64,000 nt of DNA from Prevotella jejuni (GCF_900187995.1 NZ_FZNZ01000019.1:1-64000); one strand, 5' to 3'; shown: positions 18,019-27,740, numbered from the stretch's first letter. Made by a program: numbers and translations. The notes: a model not told the origin generated them from the sequence alone.

Positions 18019-18140
18019 GAAGATAAGTGGTTTGACACCTTTTCAATCTCTTTTGGGATAGACTTGTATAGGTATCAGTGGATAGTCCTAACTGATGATA
18101 AGCCTTAACATACCGCAAGGTGCAGTTGTAGGCGGTAATC

Positions 18141-18180
18141 ACGCCCCTCCCTTTGGGGGAGGGGATGGGGGAGGGGCCAG
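18141..18180 (+). repeat. GC-rich BIME-like repeat, single copy between ruvA and sprA
   Basis: ACGCCCCTCCCTTTGGGGGA followed by GGGGATGGGGGAGGGGCCAG. The same unit recurs at 35775, 36340, 37464, 37609, 49483 and 49607. Confidence 0.85.
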
Positions 18181-18207
18181 CTGTGTGATCAGTTGGTTGG
18201 TTCGGTT

Positions 18208-18825
18208 TTACTTAATCATCTTCAACGCCAACTTAACAACCTGTTCCACTGGTAGGTCTGGTTGTTCAGCGAGGATACTCACAACAACCTTTGCAGATGG
18301 GGCAGGAGAGAACCCCAACATCGTCAATGCGCTGACGGCTTCGTCCTTGATAGCAGCGTTGACAGCTGGCGTGTTAGGCTGACTGCTAACATGTAATTCG
18401 TCAGCAATACCACTTTGCATAATCTTGTCCTTCAAGTCAACGATGATACGTTGTGCTGTACGGAGTCCGATTCCCTTCACCGTCTTCAACATCTTCTCGT
18501 CACCATTGGCAATGACATTGCATAGTTCGGCTGGTGTCAGCGATGAGAGAATCATACGAGCGGTATTAGCACCGACGCCAGAGACGGTAATCAACAGTCG
18601 ATAGAGCGAACGTTCCTGCTTATTGGCAAAGCCATAGAGTGTATAGTTATCGTCGCGTCCACCTGTCATAATAGCCTCGTGTACATAAAGTTTCACTGAG
18701 CTCTTGCCTTGTATGGCGCTATAAGTGTTGAGCGAAATGTTCAGTGCATAGCCTACACCATGTGCCTCGACAACAGCCAAAGCAGGTGTCAGGTCAGCCA
18801 ATTCGCCCCTGATGTATTCAATCAT
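18208..18825 (-). CDS. ruvA: Holliday junction branch-migration subunit RuvA
   Basis: This 205-aa RuvA binds four-way DNA junctions and loads the RuvB motor. It starts M-I-E-Y-I-R-G, the usual N-terminal OB-fold strand. Two helix-hairpin-helix motifs are visible: [10 protein letters not shown] (about 86-95) and [10 protein letters not shown] (about 122-131). The C-terminal domain III that contacts RuvB ends L-A-L-K-M-I-K. It is upstream of sprA on the same strand. An imperfect palindrome CCTTACC/GGTAAGG precedes the start. Confidence 0.96.
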   Translation of the reverse strand: MIEYIRGELADLTPALAVVEAHGVGYALNISLNTYSAIQGKSSVKLYVHEAIMTGGRDDNYTLYGFANKQERSLYRLLITVSGVGANTARMILSSLTPAELCNVIANGDEKMLKTVKGIGLRTAQRIIVDLKDKIMQSGIADELHVSSQPNTPAVNAAIKDEAVSALTMLGFSPAPSAKVVVSILAEQPDLPVEQVVKLALKMIK

Positions 18826-19139
18826 AATCTAATAAAAATAATCCTTACCGTGGTAAGGGGTTTTGTATATACAAGATTAATAACGTAGCAGGGATATAAA
18901 TTATTGTATTATCAAGGTATAAAATAGAAAAAGAAAGTGTACCGTACCCACCAACTACCAACTGGATTGTACCACAAAGGACGTTGACGGGGAGGGAATA
19001 GTTGATGGGCAAGTAATAAAGCCATTATCCTCCTTACTATATAATATTGTTAAAAATGTGGCTAAAACGATACTTTTCACAAATAAAACGTTACTTTTGC
19101 AAGACATAAGAGAGCTAAACTTTATAAAAGTAAAGAAAA
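18826..19139. other. Divergent intergenic region ruvA/ddh
   Basis: It holds a ddh -7 element TACTTTTG at 19092-19099 and a CCTTACC-GT-GGTAAGG hairpin near 18842-18859 upstream of ruvA. No gene or other repeat was recognised. Confidence 0.6.
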
Positions 19140-20039
19140 ATGAGAAAGATAAGAGCAGCCGTTGTAGGCTATGGTAACATTGGTGTTTACAGTGTTCAGG
19201 CACTTGAAGCAGCAAAGGATTTTGAGATTGCAGGTATCGTTCGCCGTCAGGGGGACAAGGACAAACCATTAGCACTGACCCCATACGAGGTTGTTGATGA
19301 TATAACTAAGCTGAAGGATGTTGACGTGGCTATACTTGCTACACCAACACGTAGCTGCCCAGAATATGCAGAGAAGATTTCTGCTTTGGGTATTAATACA
19401 GTAGACTCTTTCGATATTCATGGTTCTATCCTCGACTATCGTACCAAGCAGATGGAGAACAACAAGCGCACCAATACCGTTAGTGTTATCTCTGCTGGTT
19501 GGGATCCAGGCTCAGACTCTGTCGTACGTGTCTTGTTAGAGAGTCTTGCACCAGAGGGGCTTTCTTATACAAACTTTGGTCCTGGCCGTTCAATGGGCCA
19601 CTCTGTGGTTGCTCGTAGTAAGAAGGGAGTGAAGGATGCACTCTCTATGACGATTCCTCTCGGCGAGGGTATCCATCGTCGTATGGTCTATGTTGAGTTG
19701 GAAGAGGGCGCTAACCTTGAGGATGTAACAAAGGATCTTAAGGCTGACGATTACTTTGCTCACGACGAGTTGCACGTCTTTGCCGTACCAAGTGTGGCTG
19801 CTTTGAATGATGTTGGTCATGGCGTTCACATGACTCGTAAGGGTGTTAGTGGTCAGACCCACAACCAGCATTTCTCTTTCGATATGTCTATCAATAACCC
19901 TGCGCTTACTGCACAGGTGCTTGTTAACGTGGCTCGTGCAAGTATGCGCCTTGCTCCTGGATGCTACACAATGCCTGAGATTCCTGTCATTGACATGCTG
20001 CCAGGTAGCCGTGAGGATATTATTGCAACTTTGGTTTAA
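19140..20039 (+). CDS. ddh: meso-Diaminopimelate dehydrogenase
   Basis: This 299-aa NADPH enzyme aminates tetrahydrodipicolinate directly to meso-diaminopimelate, for lysine and peptidoglycan synthesis. The N-terminal Rossmann motif is V-V-G-Y-G-N-I-G (8-15). Active-site segments D-S-F-D-I-H-G, A-G-W-D-P-G-S-D, and C-terminal N-N-P-A-L-T-A-Q are intact and the length matches the family. A -7 element lies at 19092 and a strong terminator follows the stop. Confidence 0.95.
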   Translation: MRKIRAAVVGYGNIGVYSVQALEAAKDFEIAGIVRRQGDKDKPLALTPYEVVDDITKLKDVDVAILATPTRSCPEYAEKISALGINTVDSFDIHGSILDYRTKQMENNKRTNTVSVISAGWDPGSDSVVRVLLESLAPEGLSYTNFGPGRSMGHSVVARSKKGVKDALSMTIPLGEGIHRRMVYVELEEGANLEDVTKDLKADDYFAHDELHVFAVPSVAALNDVGHGVHMTRKGVSGQTHNQHFSFDMSINNPALTAQVLVNVARASMRLAPGCYTMPEIPVIDMLPGSREDIIATLV

Positions 20040-20113
20040 GGTTATTTGACTTATTAGATCTATTGGCCCAATTAGGCTAATAAGCCCAATTAGGCTAATA
20101 ACCTTCCCCCCTA

Positions 20114-20150
20114 ATAATGGCAACCACATGTTGGTTGCCATTATCTTTTT
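20114..20150 (+). terminator. ddh terminator
   Basis: A 13-bp perfect stem (ATAATGGCAACCA / TGGTTGCCATTAT, 5-nt loop) is followed by CTTTTT. The gap just before it (20045-20105) holds short AATTAGGCTAATAAGCCC repeats. Confidence 0.85.
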
Positions 20151-20200
20151 ATGTAATAGATGGATGTGCAAAGGCTTTTTTTTGTACTTTTGCAAGTAAT

Positions 20201-20608
20201 ATGAGAACTTTCCAACATAAAGTAACGGTAAATGACATGGGCGCCATCGTGGTTTTTGGGCTTGGTGCCTTCTTCTGTCTGTGGCATCGTACGAACAGTG
20301 TGATGGTCTTATTAGGCTTTCTACTTATCATTGTGACGCTCAGAGCAGTAGACCGTGCCATTCACTCTAAATATGTGTTGACAGATGAGGCTACGCTACT
20401 GGTGATGACAGGACGCATAGGACGCACCAAGCGGGTTGTCCTCTCTGATGTGAAGAGGGTTGAGAAGCGACCGTTTGCCTTTCGTTTGGGCTATTACGCA
20501 CTGTTAGAGATGACAGATGGTAGTGTTGTCAGCGTACAACCTGATAATGTCGACAGTTTCTTGTCAGCACTGGAAAAACGAATAGAAAAGAAAGATAACA
20601 AAGTATGA
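20201..20608 (+). CDS. Small membrane protein with PH-like cytoplasmic domain
   Basis: The ATG at 20201 is chosen because a promoter -7 element TACTTTTG lies at 20185-20192; an earlier in-frame start at 20117 would overlap the ddh terminator. The 135-aa product has two close hydrophobic segments (about 12-47) and then a beta-rich domain with Y-V-L-T-D-E-A-T-L-L-V and V-L-S-D-V-K-R-V-E-K, resembling bacterial PH (YdbT/bPH2-like) domains. It overlaps the next gene by four bases (ATGA), so the two are translationally coupled. The function is unknown; a link to cell-wall enzymes is suggested only by the coupling. Confidence 0.7.
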   Translation: MRTFQHKVTVNDMGAIVVFGLGAFFCLWHRTNSVMVLLGFLLIIVTLRAVDRAIHSKYVLTDEATLLVMTGRIGRTKRVVLSDVKRVEKRPFAFRLGYYALLEMTDGSVVSVQPDNVDSFLSALEKRIEKKDNKV

Positions 20609-21936
20609 GATTGAAATACTTATCGGCACTGGTCGTCGGTGTCGTGTTGAGTCTGCCTACACAGGCACAGGTATATTTGGATAGTACGGAGGTTGCTAAC
20701 ATCCTGCATCCTAAGGCTGTGGTCGTCACACAACCGAAGGTCGCCGCCTTAGATACTGATGATAGTGGTGAGGAAGAGGAAGATACAGATAGTATTATCC
20801 CTGCTTTCACCACTGATAGCCATCTTAGTTGGAAGGAAAATATCACAGCCCGACTGGATGGAATACTCCGAAGTGCGCTCTTAGAGACGGTACAAACAAG
20901 TGTTATGGTATGGGACTTGACGGACGATGTTCCTGTCTACCAGTTCCGTGAACGCCTCCACTTGCGCCCTGCTTCTACGATGAAATGTGTTACAGCCATT
21001 GCAACTCTCGATAAGCTCGGTGCTGATTACGACTTTAAGACACGTCTCTATTATAGTGGTGAGATTGACGACTCTACCCAAGTGTTGCGTGGCGACCTCT
21101 ATTGCGTTGGCGGTATGGACCCAATGCTCTCCTCATCAGACGTGACTGAGATGGCACGTGCCGTACGTGATTTAGGTATCAAGACGATAGAAGGTAGTGT
21201 TTATGCCGACCTCTCTTTTAAGGATCGTGACCGTTTGGGTAAGGGTTGGTGTTGGGATGATAAGAATCCTAATCTCTCCCCTTTGCTTGTGGATGGTAAG
21301 GACGAGTTTACCTATCGTTTCTCTCGTAAGTTAGAAGATATGGGTGTGACGCTGAATGGCTCTACTGGCGAACGTCAGTTACCCGCTAATGCACAGTTGC
21401 TAACGACACGTACACATTCTATTCGGCAGGTGCTCCATCGTATGATGAAGGTGAGTGATAACCTCTATGCAGAGTCTATGTTCTATCAGTTGGCTGCTAA
21501 TGGTGGCACACGATGGGCGAGTGCGAAGACAGCACGCCAGTATGAGAATGCCCTCTTTAGCCGTATTGGCCTAAACCCTCGCGACTATAATGTTGCTGAT
21601 GGTTCTGGTTTGTCTTTATATAATTATGTGACGACCGAACTTGAGGTGAAGCTCTTGCGTTATGTCTATCAGCGTCCTGATATCTATGAGGCCTATCTTG
21701 AGTCACAACCGATAGCTGGCGTAGACGGAACACTGCGTAGTCGTATGCGTGGAACGGCTGCTGCTGGTAATGTGAAGGCGAAGACTGGAACGGTGAAGGG
21801 TGTCAGCTCACTGGCTGGTTATCTCACTGCTTCCAACGGTCATCTGCTTTGTTTCTCTATTATTAATAATGGTGGACTCAGCAATGGACCAATGCGCAAT
21901 TTCCAAAACAAGATTTGTGTGGCGTTGTGCCAATAG
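20605..21936 (+). CDS. dacB: D-alanyl-D-alanine carboxypeptidase/endopeptidase, PBP4 type
   Basis: This 443-aa periplasmic penicillin-binding protein trims or cleaves peptidoglycan cross-links. It has a signal peptide (about 1-22, ending T-Q-A-Q) followed by an acidic linker rich in E and D. The three catalytic motifs are S124-T-M-K127, S284-D-N286 and K393-T-G395. The family-typical long insert lies between the first two motifs. It overlaps the upstream membrane protein gene by four bases. Confidence 0.93.
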   Translation: MRLKYLSALVVGVVLSLPTQAQVYLDSTEVANILHPKAVVVTQPKVAALDTDDSGEEEEDTDSIIPAFTTDSHLSWKENITARLDGILRSALLETVQTSVMVWDLTDDVPVYQFRERLHLRPASTMKCVTAIATLDKLGADYDFKTRLYYSGEIDDSTQVLRGDLYCVGGMDPMLSSSDVTEMARAVRDLGIKTIEGSVYADLSFKDRDRLGKGWCWDDKNPNLSPLLVDGKDEFTYRFSRKLEDMGVTLNGSTGERQLPANAQLLTTRTHSIRQVLHRMMKVSDNLYAESMFYQLAANGGTRWASAKTARQYENALFSRIGLNPRDYNVADGSGLSLYNYVTTELEVKLLRYVYQRPDIYEAYLESQPIAGVDGTLRSRMRGTAAAGNVKAKTGTVKGVSSLAGYLTASNGHLLCFSIINNGGLSNGPMRNFQNKICVALCQ

Positions 21937-21939
21937 GGC

Positions 21940-22005
21940 TTATTAGGCTAATTTGGCTTATTAGCCTTATTAGCCCAATTAGCCTAATAGCCCAATAAAC
22001 CTTTA
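21940..22005. repeat. Short GGCTTATTAGCC / AATTAGGCTAAT repeats
   Basis: Repeated, partly palindromic units built on GGC(T/C)(A/T)AT and TTAG lie after dacB. The same motif type occurs at 20045-20105 after ddh and at 49000-49050 after the cassette B HU gene. Confidence 0.6.
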
Positions 22006-22020
22006 AAAAGAAAAGAATTT

Positions 22021-23226
22021 ATGATACCAAAGCTTCCCCATCATCTCCTTGAAGATGTCCTTGAAGAGATAAGAATCTTCGTCGAGAACATCATTGAGTC
22101 AATCGGTGTACATGGTCATACCGTTCCTGTATTGCGTCATGTCTTATTGACTTTAGTAGCAATCTTGTTGGCTTTCATTGCCGAACGAATCTGTAAATAC
22201 TTATTTGTTCCCCTTGTTCTTCGTCTGGTAAAGCGTACGCAAGCTCGATGGGACGATGTAGTCCTTGACCATCAAGTGCTGCACACTGCCTGCCACATTG
22301 TCCCTGCCTTGGTGATATGGCAGTTGATGCCGCTTGTCTTCTATCAGTACCATGTCGTACAGGTGGCTTTGACACGAATAACTGCTGTCTATCTTACCGT
22401 AGCAACGACGCGACTCGTGACGAAACTCATCGACCGTCTGCGCTATCTCAACACGAAACCCGGTGACTCAACGAGTCTTTATCTTAAGTCTTTCTGTGGC
22501 GTATTGAAGATTCTTGCTATCTTTATTGCTGTGATTGTGGTGGTTGGAATCCTTATTAATCGTAGTCCGATGACGTTGTTGGCTGGCTTAGGAGCTACCT
22601 CTGCCGTTCTTATGTTAGTCTTTAAGGACACGATTGATGGTCTTGTTGCTGGTGTCCGTCTGACGAGTAACGAGATGATACATATTGGTGACCGTATTAC
22701 TCTACCTGGCGGCTTCGTGGATGGAACGGTCATTGATATCACACTCACAACTGTAAAGATTCGTCAAGCAGATAATACGATTACCACCGTACCGCCTCTT
22801 ACATTGGTTAGTGGAATGTTCCAAAACTGGAAGGGGGTAGATGATGTAGAGGGACAAAGGGTCAAGAAGATGATTTACTTTGATGTTCGCAGTATTCGTA
22901 TTGCTGACGATGGACTCAAGCAACAGCTAATTGATAAGGGACTTGCTAAGGCGGACGACCTCAAGGGTGAGGTTGTGACGACTGCTCTCTTCCGTCGTTA
23001 CATAGAGCATTACCTTGCCAAGCGTGAGGATGTCAATGCGAAGATGTCTCTCCTCGTACGTCAATTGGAGGCAACACAGGCGGGTATCCCTATGGAACTT
23101 TACTTCTTCCTACGTCAGAAAGACTGGATTCCTTACGAGCATGCCATGGCTGACATCCTCGAACACGTCTATGCATACGCCAACGAGTTCGGCTTGAAGG
23201 TCTATGCACAAGCCCCTGTGCAGTAA
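22021..23226 (+). CDS. MscS-family mechanosensitive ion channel (YbdG-like)
   Basis: This 401-aa inner-membrane protein has about five hydrophobic segments in its first 200 residues. The MscS pore and beta domain follows: L-A-G-L-G-A-T-S-A-V-L near 190, the gating-helix segment F-K-D-T-I-D-G-L-V-A-G, then I-G-D-R-I and G-F-V-D-G-T-V. It likely releases solutes upon osmotic downshock. A large soluble C-terminal domain suggests the YbdG-like subgroup. It appears monocistronic. Confidence 0.9.
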   Translation: MIPKLPHHLLEDVLEEIRIFVENIIESIGVHGHTVPVLRHVLLTLVAILLAFIAERICKYLFVPLVLRLVKRTQARWDDVVLDHQVLHTACHIVPALVIWQLMPLVFYQYHVVQVALTRITAVYLTVATTRLVTKLIDRLRYLNTKPGDSTSLYLKSFCGVLKILAIFIAVIVVVGILINRSPMTLLAGLGATSAVLMLVFKDTIDGLVAGVRLTSNEMIHIGDRITLPGGFVDGTVIDITLTTVKIRQADNTITTVPPLTLVSGMFQNWKGVDDVEGQRVKKMIYFDVRSIRIADDGLKQQLIDKGLAKADDLKGEVVTTALFRRYIEHYLAKREDVNAKMSLLVRQLEATQAGIPMELYFFLRQKDWIPYEHAMADILEHVYAYANEFGLKVYAQAPVQ

Positions 23227-23243
23227 AAGAGGTTTTTTTGAAA

Positions 23244-23575
23244 ATTGGAGTGATAAGGAAAGTATCTCTTAAGTTTAGAACTTTGACGTAATGTCACACA
23301 GAGGTACGGAGTGAATGGAGGATTATTAAAAACAAAGCGGAAGGCACGGAGGCACCGTCAGTACGTGGAGCGACGGAGCTTGTTTGCTAATTCCATTAGC
23401 ACTTTATACACAAAGCGTTTATCCCAACAGAGTTATCAGGAATCTGTACGCCACGCCTCTGTCGCTCTATGTGCCGTCGGCACCTCCGTGCTATGCCTTT
23501 ACCTCCGTCCTCTCCGTCGCTCCGTGTGCCTTATTATGTAAGAGTTTTAGTTTATCACTTCATACTTAAGAAGAA
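23244..23575. repeat. Long palindromic dispersed repeat, copy 2
   Basis: About 330 bases. Arms include CGGAGGCACCGTC on the left and GTCGGCACCTCCG on the right, plus GTCACACAGAG against CTCCGTGTGCC, giving a long imperfect hairpin. Short ORFs inside are artefacts. It is closely similar to copy 3 at 24405-24725. Confidence 0.8.
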
Positions 23576-23617
23576 CCATAAAAGAAGTGGTTGAGGGGCG
23601 GCTAAACCCTCAACACA

Positions 23618-23664
23618 ATATGTGCGGAGCATCAACACGACATGTGCGAAGGCTCCGCACATAT
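23618..23664. repeat. 13-bp inverted repeat ATATGTGCGGAGC
   Basis: Perfect arms at 23618-23630 and 23652-23664 have a 21-base spacer that itself contains a further CATGTGCG unit. It lies between the dispersed repeat and the orphan promoter; the role is unknown. Confidence 0.7.
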
Positions 23665-23734
23665 CGTGCGAAGGCTTAGCTCAATTCTTTAAGTTGCTTT
23701 ATTAAACCCCAAAGAAGTTCAAATCAAAATGAAA

Positions 23735-23771
23735 GAATTGGAAAATAATTTGTACATTTGTAGTCGTCTTG
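23735..23771 (+). promoter_or_regulatory. Orphan copy of the hsdM promoter
   Basis: A 37-base stretch with TACATTTG at 23753-23760 is identical to 24862-24898 upstream of hsdM. No substantial ORF follows; only an 11-codon ORF starts at 23838. It may be the scar of a tandem duplication. Confidence 0.7.
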
Positions 23772-23884
23772 TACTGTAGAGCACGGGCGTTACCTAATAC
23801 CAGAAGCCCGATAAGTCAATATCGTATCATTAAAACAATGGTGAAGATATCGCCTCGTTTGTCCGAACAATAAGGTAATTGAGC

Positions 23885-24193
23885 TTAAAGAGCAAGGAAA
23901 CATATCAGTATAATACCAATATCTAATACTAAAATAGTAGCATATACCACTCGTAAAAAAGCAGATGAGGTCTTTCTATATTCATGTTTTAGCAGCAAAC
24001 AAGAAAGCACAAGCAAGATTATACTTACTAAATAATACAATAGATATTGGATTAAAGAGGGATGAAAAACGTCTGTATCTCCTCTTTCAATAGACTCCTC
24101 TACATCAAACCATACTCCCTGCATAATGCCCAAAGCTGCAAGGATAATAACAGGACTTATTATTGACAAGATTTTTAGTAGGATGCTTTTCAT
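23885..24193 (-). CDS. Small hypothetical membrane protein
   Basis: The start at 24193 gives a 102-aa protein beginning M-K-S-I-L-L-K; a longer ORF to 24247 has no better start context. It has three predicted membrane segments (about 8-28, 50-70 and 82-102) with a short loop containing V-E-E-S-I-E-R-G-D. The family is unknown. It lies between two copies of a repeat-plus-promoter unit, suggesting that it was inserted into or trapped by that duplication. Confidence 0.5.
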   Translation of the reverse strand: MKSILLKILSIISPVIILAALGIMQGVWFDVEESIERGDTDVFHPSLIQYLLYYLVSIILLVLSCLLLKHEYRKTSSAFLRVVYATILVLDIGIILICFLAL

Positions 24194-24404
24194 TATTTTT
24201 ATTTTATATTTTTGGAGGTAATTCACCCAATGAACAGTCCGAAACATTGGTTGAGTAGCCCGACATCATAGCTATGTTCATTAAGTATTAGTAGTGCGAT
24301 TGTAGGCATAGAGTTCTATTTCTTTGTTCTTTGCAAATATAATGTTTTCTTACAGAAATACAAAGGAATGGAGAAATAATTTAGGGTTTCAGATATTTGA
24401 AATG

Positions 24405-24725
24405 ATAACGATTCGCCTAAGCTTAGGTCTCTGACGAAATGTCACACGGAGAAAAGGAGAGTACGGAGGATTATTAAAACAACGTAATGGAAGTTACGGA
24501 GGCACGGTCGGTACGTGGAGTGACGGAGCTTGTTTGCTAATTCCATTAGCACTTTATACACAAAGCGTTTATTCCAACAGATTTATCAGGAATCTGTACG
24601 CTACGCCTCCGTCGCTCTATGTGCCATCGGCACCTCCGTGTTATTGCCTTTACCTCCGTCCTCTCCGTTGCTCTGTGTGCCCTATTATGTAAGAGTTTTA
24701 GTTTGTCATGTCATATTTCGGAAGC
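24405..24725. repeat. Long palindromic dispersed repeat, copy 3
   Basis: Near-copy of 23244-23575 in the same orientation, including the shared interior around CTTTATACACAAAGCGTTTA. With the orphan promoter it forms a duplicated block about 1.1 kb apart. Confidence 0.8.
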
Positions 24726-24861
24726 ACCACAATTTGTGTGATAAGTCCTTTCTATCCAAAGGCTACATACTCTTTTGTTATTTCTTTTATGTCAACCAGT
24801 CCATATCTCTACTTTCTTTTGGCAAAGACTAAAGTTCAAAATTCAAAGTTTTCAAGTGAAG

Positions 24862-24898
24862 GAATTGGAAAATAATTTGTACATTTGTAGTCGTCTTG
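24862..24898 (+). promoter_or_regulatory. hsdM promoter
   Basis: It contains TACATTTG (24880-24887) about 57 bases upstream of the hsdM ATG. The 37-base block is identical to 23735-23771. The -33 box is not clear. Confidence 0.6.
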
Positions 24899-24944
24899 CT
24901 TGGTAGAGGGCAAGCGCAACCTATAAATCCGTAAACTGATAACG

Positions 24945-26456
24945 ATGATAACAGGCGAGATAAAAATCAAGATTGACCAGATATGGGACACCTTCCACGT
25001 CTCTGGTATCACCAATCCTATTACTGTTTTAGAGCAAATGACCTATATCTTCTTTATGAAGATGCTTGACGACAAGCAGCTACAAGAGGAAGATATGGCA
25101 CGCGACTTCGATATAGAAATAAAGAACCCTACCTTCCTTGTAGGCCAGAACTGGCTGAACCCTGTCACCGAACAGGAGGTGCCCTACGAGAGTATGCGCT
25201 GGTCGGTGTTCCGCCATACGGGTCCTGAAAACATGTTTCAGATGGTTCGTCAGAATGTCTTTGAGTTTATCAAGACAATCGGAACAGGTGAGGAGAGTGC
25301 TTACAGCAGGTATATGCAGTCGGCTACCTTCCTTATCTCGGATGCTCGTACACTGACGAAGGTGGTCGATGGGGTTGATGCCCTCGATATGAACAACCGT
25401 GATGCGATGGGCGATGTCTATGAGTATATCCTTGGTAAGATGGCTGCTTCGGGAACAAACGGACAGTTCCGCACGCCTCGCCACATCATCCGTATGATTG
25501 TAGACATGATGCAGCCGACACCAGCCGACTATATCTGCGACCCTGCGATGGGTAGTGCGGGTTTCTTGGTGGAGGCGGTGAAGTATATCAAGGAGCATCA
25601 CGAGCGGGCACTCTATACGGCTGAATCGGTGAAGCATATCAAGTCTTCGCTTGTCAATGGCTACGATACCGACCCAACGATGCTGCGTATCGGAGCAATG
25701 AACCTCCTCTTGCATGACATCACAGCACCTGAATTGGCACGTCGCGACTCCCTTTCTGAGCAGAACAATGACGAGTCTTGCTACACACTCATTCTTGCCA
25801 ACCCACCCTTTGCGGGCAGTCTTGACAAGGGAAATGTGAACAAGAAGATTCTTGCCTACGCTGATACGAAGAAGACAGAGCTACTCTTCCTTGCCCAGTT
25901 CGTACGTTCGTTGGAGGTGGGTGGACGTTGTGCGAGTATCGTTCCAGATGGTGTTCTCTTCGGAACGTCCAAGGCACACATTGCTATACGTAAGGAACTG
26001 GTCGACAATCAGCAGTTGGTGGCGGTCGTCTCTATGCCGAGCGGTGTCTTCAAACCCTACGCTGGTGTTAGCACGGCAGTACTTGTCTTCACGAAGACCA
26101 ACAGTGGTGGAACAGATAAGGTGTGGTTCTATGATATGCAGGCTGACGGCTTTTCGCTCGACGACAAGCGTTCGCCAATAGCTGAGAATGACATCCCTGA
26201 TGTTGTCAACCGCTTCCACAACCTTGCTGACGAAGCTAATCGCAGTCGTAGAGAACAGAGTTTTATGGTGTCAGTAGACGAGATTCGTGCGAATGATTAC
26301 GACCTCTCTATCAATAAGTATAAGGAGGTAGAGCGTGAGAAAGTCACCTACGAGCCTGTCAACGACATCCTTTCTCGTCTAAAAGCGAATGAGACAGCTT
26401 ATCTAAGTGGCTATAATGCACTCATGGAAATGTTGGAGGAGGGAGTGAATGAATAA
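24945..26456 (+). CDS. hsdM: Type I restriction-modification, methyltransferase subunit HsdM
   Basis: This 503-aa N6-adenine methyltransferase modifies host DNA together with HsdS. The N-terminal HsdM helical domain (I-D-Q-I-W-D-T-F-H-V-S-G) is followed by the SAM-binding motif D199-P-A-M-G-S-A-G-F and the catalytic motif N286-P-P-F289. The C-terminal helix that contacts HsdS is present. It is first in an hsdM-hsdS-hsdR operon. No frameshift was seen. Confidence 0.96.
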   Translation: MITGEIKIKIDQIWDTFHVSGITNPITVLEQMTYIFFMKMLDDKQLQEEDMARDFDIEIKNPTFLVGQNWLNPVTEQEVPYESMRWSVFRHTGPENMFQMVRQNVFEFIKTIGTGEESAYSRYMQSATFLISDARTLTKVVDGVDALDMNNRDAMGDVYEYILGKMAASGTNGQFRTPRHIIRMIVDMMQPTPADYICDPAMGSAGFLVEAVKYIKEHHERALYTAESVKHIKSSLVNGYDTDPTMLRIGAMNLLLHDITAPELARRDSLSEQNNDESCYTLILANPPFAGSLDKGNVNKKILAYADTKKTELLFLAQFVRSLEVGGRCASIVPDGVLFGTSKAHIAIRKELVDNQQLVAVVSMPSGVFKPYAGVSTAVLVFTKTNSGGTDKVWFYDMQADGFSLDDKRSPIAENDIPDVVNRFHNLADEANRSRREQSFMVSVDEIRANDYDLSINKYKEVEREKVTYEPVNDILSRLKANETAYLSGYNALMEMLEEGVNE

Positions 26457-26567
26457 TCAACTGACTTTTACAAGGGTATATTCTCTTGGCTGCGAGAAGG
26501 TAGGCAAGGGGATTGTTGAACCCCAACAGTATTCTCTTATACAGCATGTAGGGAAGGAGGTAAGCGT

Positions 26568-27740
26568 ATGAGAGAGGATTGGGAATATAAGAAATTGGGA
26601 GATATTAGTAGTTCTTTATTGATAGAAAAAGCCAAAAAACGTTTTAGTCCAAACGATGTAATACGCTATATAGATATTTCTTCGATTGATAACATTAATC
26701 AATGCTTAACAGGAACTACTTCTTTTAAAATGTTAGATGCTCCTTCACGAGCACAGCAAAAGGTTGAATATGGAGACATACTCATCTCAACAGTAAGACC
26801 GAACCTAAGGAATATAGCTATAGTTAATGATGATGCAACTAATTTAGTTGCGTCGAGTGGCTTCTGCGTATTGCGTATTAATGATGCAGCTTTACGAAGG
26901 TATATTTTCTATTATGTGGTTAGTAACAAGTTTACAGCATATTTGGAAAAGCTAACAAATGGTGCTAATTACCCTGCAGTTAAAGAGACTGATGTAAGGA
27001 AAGCCCTTATCCCAATCCCTCCTAAGCCTACCCAGCTATCCATTGTCTCCGAACTTGATAAGCTAAACGAGCTGATACGGATTAAGAAAGAGCAGCTAAA
27101 AGACTATGATACACTTGCACAAAGCATCTTCTATGAGATGTTTGGAGACCCTGTGGAGAATGAGAAAGGGTGGGAAGTGAAGACGTTTGGGGAAATAGGA
27201 ACCTTAGAAAGGGGTGCTGGAATATCCAAAAAAGACTTCGTAGATGATGGTTTACCGTGTATTCATTATGGTCAGCTACATACAATATTTGGTGCATATA
27301 CAAGAAAAACCATAACCTTTATACCTAAAGACTTACTTCCTAAGTATAAGATAGCATATCCTGGTGATCTTATTTTAGCGATTACCAGTGAGGATGTTGA
27401 GGGTTCTTGTAAAAGCACAGCATGGCTTGGAGACTATGATGTGGTTGTCGGCTCGGATGCAGCAATATTCCATCATAACCAGAATGGCATATACCTTTCG
27501 TATTACACAAGGACAAAAGCGTTCTATAATGAGAAGGCAAAATATGCTAAAGGGTTTAAGGTAACGCATATATCAACAAAAGAGATTGCAAGTATATCTA
27601 TATGTATTCCTCCTATCTCGATACAGAATACATTCGCAAATAAGATAGAACAGATAGAGAAACAGAAAGCTATTATTCAGAAGATAATTATGGATTTAGA
27701 GACTCTACTTGCTTCTCGAATGCAATATTGGTTTGATTAA
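26568..27740 (+). CDS. hsdS: Type I restriction-modification, specificity subunit HsdS
   Basis: This 390-aa specificity protein has two target-recognition domains (about 1-150 and 195-345), each followed by a conserved helical spacer. The first spacer is I-P-I-P-P-K-P-T-Q-L-S-I-V with the following coil; the second is I-P-P-I-S-I-Q-N-T-F-A. The target recognition domains are AT-rich compared with hsdM and hsdR, as is usual for exchangeable specificity modules. The gene begins 111 bases after hsdM. No inverted silent hsdS cassettes are visible in this window. Confidence 0.93.
   Translation: MREDWEYKKLGDISSSLLIEKAKKRFSPNDVIRYIDISSIDNINQCLTGTTSFKMLDAPSRAQQKVEYGDILISTVRPNLRNIAIVNDDATNLVASSGFCVLRINDAALRRYIFYYVVSNKFTAYLEKLTNGANYPAVKETDVRKALIPIPPKPTQLSIVSELDKLNELIRIKKEQLKDYDTLAQSIFYEMFGDPVENEKGWEVKTFGEIGTLERGAGISKKDFVDDGLPCIHYGQLHTIFGAYTRKTITFIPKDLLPKYKIAYPGDLILAITSEDVEGSCKSTAWLGDYDVVVGSDAAIFHHNQNGIYLSYYTRTKAFYNEKAKYAKGFKVTHISTKEIASISICIPPISIQNTFANKIEQIEKQKAIIQKIIMDLETLLASRMQYWFD

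Noticed and set aside
23311..23569. Two overlapping short ORFs, also seen near 24530
   Set aside because: They repeat because the underlying dispersed element is duplicated.
26568..27740. Phase-variable hsdS inversion system
   Set aside because: No second hsdS copy, inverted target-domain repeat or recombinase gene lies nearby.
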